Source: Rhodanobacteraceae bacterium (GTDB lineage Bacteria > Pseudomonadota > Gammaproteobacteria > Xanthomonadales > Ahniellaceae). From it: a DNA stretch of 64,000 nt. A program made the translations under genes and the position numbers. Below, in pieces: positions 37,121-45,061 of this stretch (its first letter is position 1; each line of letters starts with the position of its first letter). The notes beneath the pieces are model-generated. The model did not search any database. It was not told where the DNA came from and was given only the letters and a program-made list of their open reading frames with translations. The stretch is from positions 62,001 to 126,000 of the forward strand of contig JADJFT010000001.1 in NCBI GenBank assembly GCA_016708465.1, read 5' to 3'.

Positions 37121-38883
37121 CGGCCTTGGGTCGGTTTCTGCGGCGATGCCGAGGTCGACACGGTTGATTCGCCGGCACCGAACATGCTGTCCCACAGGCG
37201 GCGGAAGAAGCCCGCTCGCTTCGGTGCTGTTGCAGCAGCCGCGACCTTCGCGACCGGTTCTGCCGACTCTTCGCGCATTGGCACCGGTGCCGCCGGTGTG
37301 ATTCGGGTAACTGCCGGCTGCTCCACTGGTTCGACAGGTTGCGTCGACGTCGGCAGCGGCGTCGCCGCAATCGGGGTTACGCGTTCGTAGCTTGGTACGT
37401 TTTCGAGCGCGATTTCGCTGGCACGCAGTCGCCGCACTTCGTAGTGCGGCGTGTCCAGCTTTTCATCGGCGACGATGATGATGCTGGCTTCCTGACGCGT
37501 CTCGATTTCAATGATGGCGCGGCGCTTTTCGTTCATCAGGAAGTTTGCGATGTCGGCCGGCACCTGCACCAGCACTTGGCCAGTGTTTTCCTTCATCGCC
37601 TCTTCCTCAACGATGCGGAGAATCGACAATGACAACGATTCGATGCCACGAATTCGGCCATGACCCTCGCAGCGCGGGCAGACGTTCTGGGTGGCTTCGC
37701 CCAGCGAAGGACGCAGCCGTTGGCGCGACATTTCGAGTAAGCCAAATCGTGAGATGCGACCAATCTGAACGCGCGCGCGATCGACCTTAAGTGCGTCGCG
37801 CAGACGTTCTTCGACCTCGCGCTGGTGCTTGGCCGATTCCATGTCGATGAAGTCGATGACGATCAATCCGCCCATATCGCGGATGCGCAATTGACGCGCA
37901 ATTTCGACCGCCGCCTCGAGGTTGGTGTTGAACGCCGTTTCCTCGATATCGCCACCCTTGGTGGCCTTGGCCGAGTTGATGTCGATCGAGGTCAAGGCTT
38001 CGGTCTGATCGATGACGATGGCACCGCCTGACGGCAGTCGTAGCGTGCGCTCAAACGCATTCTCGATCTGCATCTCGATCTGGAAACGCGAGAACAGCGG
38101 CACCGTGTCCTGATAGAGCTTGAGCTTGCGCAGGTTCTGCGGCATCACCTGCTGCATGAACTGGCGCGCGTCCTCGTAAAGCTCTTCCTGATCGACGAGG
38201 ATCTCGCCGATGTCGTTGCGCAGGTAATCGCGCAGCGCACGGATCATCAGCTTCGATTCCTGATAGACGAGGAACGGGGCAGGGCGGTCCTGAGTTGCTT
38301 CGTTCACTGCTTTCCAGACCTGGAGCAAGTAATCCAGATCCCATTGCAATTCTTCGGCATCGCGGCCGAGGCCGGCAGTACGGATGATCAAGCCCATTTC
38401 GTCTGGGAGCTTGAGTTCATCCATCGTTTCCTTGAGATTCGAACGATCCTCGCCTTCAATACGGCGTGACACGCCACCGGCACGCGGATTGTTCGGCATC
38501 AGCACCAGATAACGACCAGCGAGGCTGATGAAGGTGGTGAGGGCGGCGCCCTTGTTGCCACGTTCCTCTTTGTCGACCTGGACGATGATCTCGCGACCTT
38601 CTTTCAGCAGATCGCGGATGCCAGCCTTATTTGGATCAAGCCCGGGCGTAAAATACTCACGCCCAATTTCTTTGAGCGGCAGGAACCCGTGGCGCTCGCC
38701 GCCGTATTCGATGAAACAGGCTTCGAGGCTGGGTTCGACGCGGGTAATGCGCCCTTTGTAGATGTTCGATTTCTTCTGCTCGCGCGACGGAATTTCGACA
38801 TCGAGGTCAAACAGGTTCTGGCCATCGACGATAGCCACGCGCAACTCTTCTCGCTGAGTTGCGTTGATCAACATACGCTTCAT
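37081..38883 (-). CDS. rne: Ribonuclease E, catalytic half
   Basis: This is the essential endoribonuclease of mRNA decay and rRNA/tRNA processing. The start ATG at 38881-38883 gives the conserved MKRMLINATQREELRVAIVD. The S1 domain follows (about residues 35-120), then the RNase H-like and DNase I-like catalytic regions with GGLIVIDFIDMESAKHQREV and the zinc-link CPRCEGHGR. These are complete, so the catalytic core of about 520 residues is intact. The frame as given ends at 600 codons; the scaffold tail is displaced by frameshifts (separate entry). A 387-base gap upstream leaves room for a long leader, as in other bacteria where rne is autoregulated. Confidence 0.94.
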   Translation of the reverse strand: MKRMLINATQREELRVAIVDGQNLFDLDVEIPSREQKKSNIYKGRITRVEPSLEACFIEYGGERHGFLPLKEIGREYFTPGLDPNKAGIRDLLKEGREIIVQVDKEERGNKGAALTTFISLAGRYLVLMPNNPRAGGVSRRIEGEDRSNLKETMDELKLPDEMGLIIRTAGLGRDAEELQWDLDYLLQVWKAVNEATQDRPAPFLVYQESKLMIRALRDYLRNDIGEILVDQEELYEDARQFMQQVMPQNLRKLKLYQDTVPLFSRFQIEMQIENAFERTLRLPSGGAIVIDQTEALTSIDINSAKATKGGDIEETAFNTNLEAAVEIARQLRIRDMGGLIVIDFIDMESAKHQREVEERLRDALKVDRARVQIGRISRFGLLEMSRQRLRPSLGEATQNVCPRCEGHGRIRGIESLSLSILRIVEEEAMKENTGQVLVQVPADIANFLMNEKRRAIIEIETRQEASIIIVADEKLDTPHYEVRRLRASEIALENVPSYERVTPIAATPLPTSTQPVEPVEQPAVTRITPAAPVPMREESAEPVAKVAAAATAPKRAGFFRRLWDSMFGAGESTVSTSASPQKPTQGRDGRPSGKPSTTP

Positions 38884-39270
38884 TGTGAATGCTTCCTTGC
38901 GCTCCTGGCGCGGCGCCCGCTTCAGCACTGGATCTTCGGGTCGTCGCGCGCGGGGCTTTCGCCTCGCCACGCTGCGTTCGACTTCTTGGATCCTGCGGCG
39001 GTACGCCCGGTCGGGCGCAAATAACGTTGGGGTGTTGGATTCGGTAATCTCCGGTCGAATCCTGGCCGGTCGGTGACGTCACACCGAGGCGGTTGTGCTT
39101 CCGCACTATCCGCAAGAGCCTGCTGCTCGGATACGATGCGCGGGTGCAGGACGTTTTCGTCACTACATCATTCCCGCCCCGTCCGTTGCAGCAGGCGCGA
39201 CAAACGACTTCGATAAGTAATTGATCGAAGCCCGTTTTCGACGCTGATCGCAGCCCGAGTCTAGCCGCCG
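38884..39270. other. rne-rluC divergent intergenic region
   Basis: This is 387 bases between the divergent starts of rne and rluC. I see no convincing gene, terminator or strong promoter pair. A weak AT-rich stretch (GATAAGTAATTG, 39212-39223) may belong to the rluC promoter. The rne leader in other gammaproteobacteria binds RNase E itself; I cannot show a matching fold here. Confidence 0.5.
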
Positions 39271-40251
39271 ATGAGCAAACCCGCAAACCCGAGGCCGTCC
39301 GAGGCCGAGCATGCCACCGTGCCATCGGTGCAGATCCTCAGTATTTCCGAGGATCGCGATGGTCAGCGCCTCGATAATTTCCTGTTCAATGCGCTCAAGG
39401 GCGTGCCCAAGACGCATATCTATCGCCTGCTGCGGACTGGTCAGGTGCGGATTAACGGCAAGCGCTGCAAGCCCGACACCCGCATCGCCACCGGCGACCA
39501 GGTGCGAGTGGCGCCGGTGCGGGTGCCCGAGCCACGCGACCCTGGGCAGGCCCCGGAACGGCTGTTGAAGGCAGTGCCGACCTGGATCGTGTTCGAAGAT
39601 CGCCATTATCTGGTGTTCAACAAACCGACAGGAATTGCTGCACATGGCGGCAGCGGCGTCAGTTTCGGCGCGATCGAATTACTGCGTCAGGCTCGGCCTG
39701 ACGAGGCGTTTGAACTGGTACATCGTCTCGACCGTGATACCAGTGGCGTGCTGGTGTTCGCCAAACGTCGTCCGGCGCTGACCCAGCTGCAGACTGAGAT
39801 TCGCGATAACCGTACCCGCAAGCGTTATCTGGCGCTGCTCGCCGGGCGGCTGCCGAAGGATAAAATGCACGTCGATGTCGCGCTTGCGAAGAACGTGCTT
39901 CAGGGCGGTTAACGCATGGTCACCGTGGACGATGATGGCAAGCCGTCGCGCAGCACATTCAAGGTGCTGGAACGGCTGCGCGATGCGACCTTGGTTGAAG
40001 TCATCATCGAAACTGGCCGCACGCATCAGATTCGTGTTCACGCTCAGCACCTCGGTTACCCGCTGCTTGGCGACGAGAAGTATGGCGATGCGGCGGCGAA
40101 TCGTGCCGCGAAACAGTACGGCTTGAAACGATTGTTCCTGCATGCCGCCGAGTTCGGCTTTAGTGCTGGCGAGCCGCGCCGTGACTATCTGTTTCACGCA
40201 CCGCTGGCGCCGGAACTCGAAGCGGTGCTGGCGACTTGGCCACGCGCCTGA
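39271..40251 (+). pseudogene. rluC: 23S rRNA pseudouridine synthase RluC with in-frame TAA at codon 214
   Basis: This is a 326-residue pseudouridine synthase (positions 955, 2504 and 2580 of 23S rRNA in E. coli). The N-terminal S4 domain (about residues 32-90, GQRLDNFLFNALKG; YRLLRTGQVRINGKR) is followed by the catalytic domain with HRLDRDTSGVLVFAKR. TAA at 39910-39912 breaks the phrase LQGG-stop-RMV, where homologs read GGERMV, so GAA to TAA (one G-to-T change) explains it. The same frame then continues with ETGRTHQIRVHAQHLGYPL, which contains residues needed for folding. As written the enzyme is truncated after its catalytic Asp. Confidence 0.88.
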
Positions 40252-40608
40252 TCAGGGCGCGCGCTCGACATGCAGTGCCTCGACCTTGGCAGCACAGATG
40301 AAGTCGTTCTCCGACAGTCCGCCGACATCGTGCGTATTGAAGCGGATCAGGCAATAGCCGTAGCCGATTTCCATATCCGGGTGATGGTCTTCGACATGAG
40401 CGATCCAGGCCACAGCATTCACAAAGGCCATCGTGCGGTGGAAGTCGCGGAAGCGAAAATCCTTGCTGATCAGGTTGGCATCGTCGGACAGCGCCCACCC
40501 TGATAACAGCCCGAGCCGGAGTTCGGCTTCAGTGCGGCTGAGCGCGTGTTCGGCACCCTTGCGCGGCTTGCAGTGCTGGGCAGCGAGTGTGGCGAGTGTT
40601 GGGCTCAT
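40252..40608 (-). CDS. phhB: 4a-hydroxytetrahydrobiopterin dehydratase (pterin carbinolamine dehydratase)
   Basis: This is a 118-residue small enzyme that recycles the pterin cofactor of aromatic amino acid hydroxylases. The active-site signature HVEDHHPDMEIGYG and the preceding FRDFHRTMAFVNAVAWIA are clear. It converges on rluC with no gap between the stops, and the ATG at 40606-40608 is divergent from nfuA. No phenylalanine hydroxylase (phhA) is in the window. Confidence 0.93.
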   Translation of the reverse strand: MSPTLATLAAQHCKPRKGAEHALSRTEAELRLGLLSGWALSDDANLISKDFRFRDFHRTMAFVNAVAWIAHVEDHHPDMEIGYGYCLIRFNTHDVGGLSENDFICAAKVEALHVERAP

Positions 40609-40697
40609 CAGAGAATTTCCCTGTCTTGTCGTGGCGACGCGCGGCACCATATCGCTATCCACCGAATCGTCAAGTATTCGCACTTCAGGGCACGCCG

Positions 40698-41282
40698 ATG
40701 ATCTCTATTTCCGATTCCGCGCAAGACCATTTCCGCCGCATTCTCGAGAGTCAGGGGGTTGTCGGGATGGGAATTCGTCTCGCCGCTGTGCACCCCGGCA
40801 CGGTCAAAGCCGATTGCAAACTGGAATTCTGCGAGCCGAGCGATCTTGATGGCCGTGAATGGATGCTCGAATGCAACGGCTTCAAGCTGTACGTCGATGC
40901 CACCAGTACACAGTGGTTGGATGGCGCCGAAATTGACTACCTCAATAGCGCGACTGGCGGCCAACTGACGATCCGTGCACCGCACATCAAGGGACGCGAG
41001 CCGGGAGTGGATGCAAGCATCATCGAGCGCGTACGTTATGTGCTTGATGCCGAAGTCGCGCCACAACTTGCCGCGCATGGTGGACGCGTGACGCTAGAGG
41101 AAATTGATGCTGATGGCGTGGTCGTGCTGCGCTTCGGCGGCGGCTGTCACGGCTGCGGCATGGTCGAAGTGACCGTGCGCGAGGGCATCGAAAAGACGTT
41201 GATTGCGCGTGTTCCGGGCGTGACTGCCGTGCGCGACGCCACTGATCACAGCGGCGGTGACGCGCCCTATATCAAACGCTGA
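40698..41282 (+). CDS. nfuA: Iron-sulfur cluster biogenesis protein NfuA
   Basis: This is a 194-residue carrier that delivers [4Fe-4S] clusters to target enzymes. The N-terminal half is a degenerate A-type scaffold (about residues 1-95) and the C-terminal half is the Nfu domain with the CxxC motif in GGGCHGCGMVEVTV. The ATG at 40698 is the first residue of the A-type fold. The longer open frame upstream runs antisense to phhB. Confidence 0.94.
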   Translation: MISISDSAQDHFRRILESQGVVGMGIRLAAVHPGTVKADCKLEFCEPSDLDGREWMLECNGFKLYVDATSTQWLDGAEIDYLNSATGGQLTIRAPHIKGREPGVDASIIERVRYVLDAEVAPQLAAHGGRVTLEEIDADGVVVLRFGGGCHGCGMVEVTVREGIEKTLIARVPGVTAVRDATDHSGGDAPYIKR

Positions 41283-41289
41283 AAGACGA

Positions 41290-41310
41290 AGCCCCGCACG
41301 CGGCGGGGCT
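41290..41310. terminator. Hairpin between nfuA and the convergent cytochrome gene
   Basis: A perfect 8-bp stem AGCCCCGC/GCGGGGCT with a 5-base loop starts 8 bases after the nfuA stop. There is no T-tract on the plus strand, so termination strength is doubtful. Confidence 0.5.
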
Positions 41311-41341
41311 GGTCGGAGAACTGCCGAATCCGGCTCTTGCA

Positions 41342-41672
41342 TCAATGATGCGGAATTTCCTGAATATCGCCAGTCTGCGACGCGAAGTATGCGGCGAGAT
41401 CGTCGATGTCCTGATCCTTCAGGCCCGCAGCCTGCGCGCCCATGATGGCGTTCGCCCGCGCGCCCGAACGGTAATCCTTCAAGACTTTCACGAGATAGTC
41501 CTCGTGTTGGCCAGCAAGCTTGGGCGTATTGGCGTCGATTGGCTTGTTGCCATCGGTACCGTGGCAAGCGCCACAAACCGCCGACTTGGCCTTGCCAGCA
41601 GCGGCATCCGCCGCGAATACGGACGGCGCCACGGCAAACAACGTGATAGCGGAAAATAGAAAGCTGGCGCAT
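41342..41672 (-). CDS. Small periplasmic c-type cytochrome, frameshift in the signal peptide
   Basis: This is a class I cytochrome c with one haem site CGACH and a distal Met in the IMGAQAAGL region, about 110 residues. The probable ATG at 41670-41672 has GAGGAC upstream and encodes MRQLSIF. Adding one base to the AAAA run at 41653-41656 (plus strand) continues directly into SAITLFAVAPSVFA, a normal signal peptide. Without that base the frame is lost, and only a TTG at 41639-41641 could start the mature frame. It is followed on the same strand by a second cytochrome gene located upstream (41684-42001). Confidence 0.8.
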
Positions 41673-41683
41673 CGGAGTTGTCC

Positions 41684-42001
41684 TCACTTCGCAGTGGAAA
41701 GGTAAGCCGCGAGATCGGCGATGTCCTGATCGGAGAAGCTTTGCGCTTGCGCCGCCATGGTCGGGTGCTTACGTTCGCCTTTCTTGTAGGCGTTTAGCGC
41801 GTTGACCAAGTAGGTCTCGCTCTGCCCTGCGATACGCGGCACGCTATACATTGGATAGGTGTTTTTGTAGCCCAGAACGCCGTGGCAACCGGTGCAGGTG
41901 TAGGCGCGCTTTTTTCCAGCATCGGCATTGCCGGCTGCGGCGGTGTTCAGGGCAAAAGTGCTGGCAGCCAAGGCCAGCGCAGTGATCAGCAGGCGGGACA
42001 T
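41684..42001 (-). CDS. Small periplasmic c-type cytochrome
   Basis: This is a 105-residue class I cytochrome c. It has a signal peptide (about residues 1-22, ending TAAA), one haem-binding CTGCH and a Met-containing distal loop (KHPTMAAQAQ). It resembles the other cytochrome 12 bases downstream, so the two probably arose by duplication and may be co-transcribed. They likely carry electrons to a terminal oxidase or another periplasmic acceptor. Confidence 0.9.
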   Translation of the reverse strand: MSRLLITALALAASTFALNTAAAGNADAGKKRAYTCTGCHGVLGYKNTYPMYSVPRIAGQSETYLVNALNAYKKGERKHPTMAAQAQSFSDQDIADLAAYLSTAK

Positions 42002-42232
42002 CGTCGGATGGGTCCTTTTTTCATGCGATTGGCAACGCAATCGGGGGCGAAAAAACAGCCGCTGAGTATAACCATGGTCACTGCGAGTGGATAGCGCACC
42101 CATGCCTGATGGCAGGGGTGCGGGCCGATCTGACAGATGTGACTTTGCGTTGACGATCGCTGGCGCTGAGATCGCTGCAGGTTGCCACCGAATTCGCGCT
42201 CGCCGCGACTTCCGGCCTATACGCCCACACGA

Positions 42233-42256
42233 GGTGTTCTATTAATATACAACACC
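42233..42256. promoter_or_regulatory. Inverted repeat, candidate operator of the RND efflux operon
   Basis: GGTGTT and AACACC, perfect inverted 6-mers, flank a 12-base AT-rich core containing the palindrome TATTAATA. The element ends 37 bases before the adaptor ATG and would overlap a promoter. Its size fits a TetR- or MarR-type dimer site. No regulator gene is adjacent. Confidence 0.5.
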
Positions 42257-42293
42257 AATACTCCCTGCCTGCTTTAGTACCGGCGACTTGACG

Positions 42294-43490
42294 ATGCAAA
42301 AGAAACAACCGTTTGGAACAATAATTTCTGCCGGGCTACTGGGCGCATTAGTCCTGTTGGCAGCCTGCAGCCGTCCCCAAGGCGCCGGCGGCGAGACCCG
42401 GTCTGACGCGAACGATGTTCCGGTGCCGGTCGAAGCAGGGACGGCCGCTCGCAAGGCGATTGTCGCCAGTTATTCCGGTACTGCGGCGCTGGAGCCCGAG
42501 AATCAAGCGACCGTTGTCGCCAAAGCCAGCGGAGTACTGCTCAAATTGCAGGTTGAGGAAGGCGATGTGGTACGCGCCGGCGACTTGTTGGCGCAACTCG
42601 ATCCCGAAAAGCCGCGCCTCGAACTCGCTCGCGCCGAGGCCAATCTCAAACGTCTGGAAAACGATTTCCGCCGCTCCAGCGACTTGTTCACGCGCAAGCT
42701 GGTCAGTGCTGAAGCACAGGAGCGATCACGCTTTGATCTGGAAACGCAAAAAGCGGTGTTCGATATCGCCAAACTTGAACTCGACTACACCCGCATCGTC
42801 GCGCCGATCAGTGGCGTGATCTCGGCGCGTATGGTCAAGGAAGGCAATCTCATCCAGATCAACCAAGGTTTATTTCGTATCGATGATTTCGATCCGCTGC
42901 TGGCCGTGCTGAATGTGCCCGAGCGCGAATTGACGACGATGCGCGCCGGGCAGACGGTTTCGATGCATGTCGATGCCTTGCCAGGTGTGCAGTTTGCCGG
43001 TTCAGTTGCGCGCGTCAGTCCGGTGGTCGATGCGGAGACCGGCACCTTCCGCGTCACCACTGAATACCGCGATGGCACCCAGCGATTGAAGTCCGGGATG
43101 TTCGGCCGCGTCGAGATTGTTTATGACCAGCGTGCCGATGCCCTGGTGATCCCGCGCGAAGCCCTGATTGAGGGTGACGCCGAAGCGGCCGTGTTCGTGC
43201 TCGAACCAGCGCCCGCGCAAGCGGTCGACGTGAAGGAAGTCACCGCGACGCCGGGCGTTTTCGCCAAATGGTTCGGCGCTAAGAACAAAGCACCGGTCGA
43301 GCTTGATAAAGACAGCAAGCCGGTGCCCACGTTCGTCGCTAAACGGCGCGAGGTGAAATTGGGCTACACCAGCGGAGTCGATGCCGAGATCGTGTCCGGG
43401 CTGAAGGACGGTGACCGCGTCGTCACGGTCGGCAAGGCGGCGCTGCGTGATGGTGGCAAGGTGCAGATCGTCGAGGCCAACGCGCTATGA
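42294..43490 (+). CDS. RND efflux periplasmic adaptor (membrane fusion protein), lipoprotein
   Basis: This is a 398-residue adaptor. The lipoprotein signal ends VLLAAC (Cys25). The lipoyl/barrel-sandwich halves flank a coiled-coil hairpin (about residues 105-165: ELARAEANLKRLENDFRRSS), followed by the beta-barrel with NVPERELTTMRAGQTVSMHV. It links the inner-membrane permeases to an outer-membrane channel. No TolC-like gene is present here. ATG at 42294 is chosen over the TTG two codons upstream. The permease start overlaps its stop (ATGA). Confidence 0.92.
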   Translation: MQKKQPFGTIISAGLLGALVLLAACSRPQGAGGETRSDANDVPVPVEAGTAARKAIVASYSGTAALEPENQATVVAKASGVLLKLQVEEGDVVRAGDLLAQLDPEKPRLELARAEANLKRLENDFRRSSDLFTRKLVSAEAQERSRFDLETQKAVFDIAKLELDYTRIVAPISGVISARMVKEGNLIQINQGLFRIDDFDPLLAVLNVPERELTTMRAGQTVSMHVDALPGVQFAGSVARVSPVVDAETGTFRVTTEYRDGTQRLKSGMFGRVEIVYDQRADALVIPREALIEGDAEAAVFVLEPAPAQAVDVKEVTATPGVFAKWFGAKNKAPVELDKDSKPVPTFVAKRREVKLGYTSGVDAEIVSGLKDGDRVVTVGKAALRDGGKVQIVEANAL

Positions 43491-45061
43491 GTTTGATCGA
43501 AGTTTCAACGCGGCGGCGCGTCACCATTTTCATGGCGACGATCACGGTCTGTCTGTTCGGCATGATCGCGCTGTTCGGCTTGAAGGTGAACCTGCTGCCG
43601 GATCTGTCCTATCAGACCTTGACTGTGCGCACCGAATACAGCGGCGCGGCGCCCGTCGAGATCGAGAACCTGATCAGTGAGCCGGTCGAGGAAGCGCTCG
43701 GCGTGGTCAAGAACGTGCGGCGGGTGAAATCGGTATCGCGCGCCGGCCAGTCCGACGTGATCCTCGAATTCGCTTGGGGCACAGACATGGACCTCGCCGG
43801 TCTTGAAGTGCGCGAGAAGCTTGAAGTGCTGATGCTGCCGCTCGAAGCGACGCGTCCACAACTTCTGCGCTTCGATCCGTCGACCGAGCCGATCCTGCGC
43901 TATGCCCTGATGGGAGTGGGTGCCAGCGATACCTTCAACCAAGCAGAGCTGAAGCAGTTGCGTCGCTATGCCGACGAGCAGCTGAAAAAGCGGCTGGAGC
44001 CGGTGGCCGGCGTCGCCGCGGTCAAAATCGGTGGCGGTCTCGAGGACGAAATTCAGGTCGAGATTGATCAACAGAAGTTGAAGCAGTTGAACCTCAGCGT
44101 TGGCGCTGTGATTGACCGCCTGCGTGCCGAAAACGTCAACGTGTCGGGCGGCCGTCTCGACGAAGGTTCACAACGATATCTTGTGCGCACCATCAACCAG
44201 TTTGCGACCGTCGAAGAAATTGGCGCGATGCTGCTCAGCCCGAATGGACAAGTGACGCTGCGCCTGCGTGATATCGCAACCGTTCGGCAAGGATTCCGCG
44301 AACGCGAATCGGTGATCCGCGTTGACGGTCGTGAAGCAGTGGAAATCGCGATCTACAAAGAAGGCGATGCGAATACCGTGGCGGTCGCGGAATCGGTCCA
44401 GAAGGCGGTCGCGCAGTTGCAAGATTCGAAGCAGCTTCCGGCGAATGCCAAGCTCGAAAACATCGACGACCAGAGCCGCTTCATTCGTGGTTCCTTGGAT
44501 GAAGTGAAGTCGGCCGCGATTCAGGGCGGTCTATTGTCGATTCTGGTGATTTTCCTGTTCCTGCGCGACGCTTGGTCGACCTTCGTGATCGGCGTGTCGC
44601 TGCCGGTGTCGATCATCGCGACGTTCTTTTTCATGGGCCAGTTCGGGATCAGTCTGAACGTGATGTCGCTCGGTGGCCTGGCGCTCGCGACCGGCATGGT
44701 GGTCGATGCCGCGATTGTCGTACTGGAAAACATTTCGCGTCTGCGCGACAAAGGGGTCGGCATCCTCGAAGCGGCAATCAAGGGTACGCAGCAGGTCGGC
44801 ATGGCCGTGACCGCTTCGGTGCTGACATCGGTCGCAGTGTTTTTTCCACTGGTCTTCGTTGAAGGCGTATCCGGGCAGTTGTTTCGTGATCAAGCGCTGA
44901 CGGTGACGATCTCGTTACTGGTCTCGCTGGTGGTGTCGCTGACTCTGATTCCGATGCTTTCCTCACTGCGCGCGGACATCGGTCGTCATATCGCCGGTGA
45001 TGACCAGCCCGAGCCGCCGGGCCCATTGCCGCACAATCCGGTGGGACGTTTTTTGTCGTGA
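43487..45061 (+). CDS. RND efflux permease 1, N-terminal half (split gene)
   Basis: This is the first 524 residues of an AcrB/HAE-like permease: TM1, the first porter repeat and TM2-6. The TM4 motif is GMVVDAAIVVLEN, with a single Asp where classical drug pumps have two. The frame ends at TGA 45059-45061 just after the first membrane half. The remainder is encoded immediately downstream in another frame beginning GTG at 45058. Adding one T to the T6 run at 45049-45054 would join both halves into a normal permease of about 1,096 residues. Confidence 0.88.
   Translation: MSLIEVSTRRRVTIFMATITVCLFGMIALFGLKVNLLPDLSYQTLTVRTEYSGAAPVEIENLISEPVEEALGVVKNVRRVKSVSRAGQSDVILEFAWGTDMDLAGLEVREKLEVLMLPLEATRPQLLRFDPSTEPILRYALMGVGASDTFNQAELKQLRRYADEQLKKRLEPVAGVAAVKIGGGLEDEIQVEIDQQKLKQLNLSVGAVIDRLRAENVNVSGGRLDEGSQRYLVRTINQFATVEEIGAMLLSPNGQVTLRLRDIATVRQGFRERESVIRVDGREAVEIAIYKEGDANTVAVAESVQKAVAQLQDSKQLPANAKLENIDDQSRFIRGSLDEVKSAAIQGGLLSILVIFLFLRDAWSTFVIGVSLPVSIIATFFFMGQFGISLNVMSLGGLALATGMVVDAAIVVLENISRLRDKGVGILEAAIKGTQQVGMAVTASVLTSVAVFFPLVFVEGVSGQLFRDQALTVTISLLVSLVVSLTLIPMLSSLRADIGRHIAGDDQPEPPGPLPHNPVGRFLS

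Noticed and set aside
36653..37390. Plus-strand frames of 112-217 codons over the rne tail
   Set aside because: They mirror the repetitive Arg/Gln-rich rne coding sequence. Leu/Arg-rich text with no start signal and no recognisable domain.
39212..39223. GATAAGTAATTG as the rluC promoter -10 region
   Set aside because: The nearest TTGCAG is 20 bases away, too far for a normal spacer, so I do not call a promoter.
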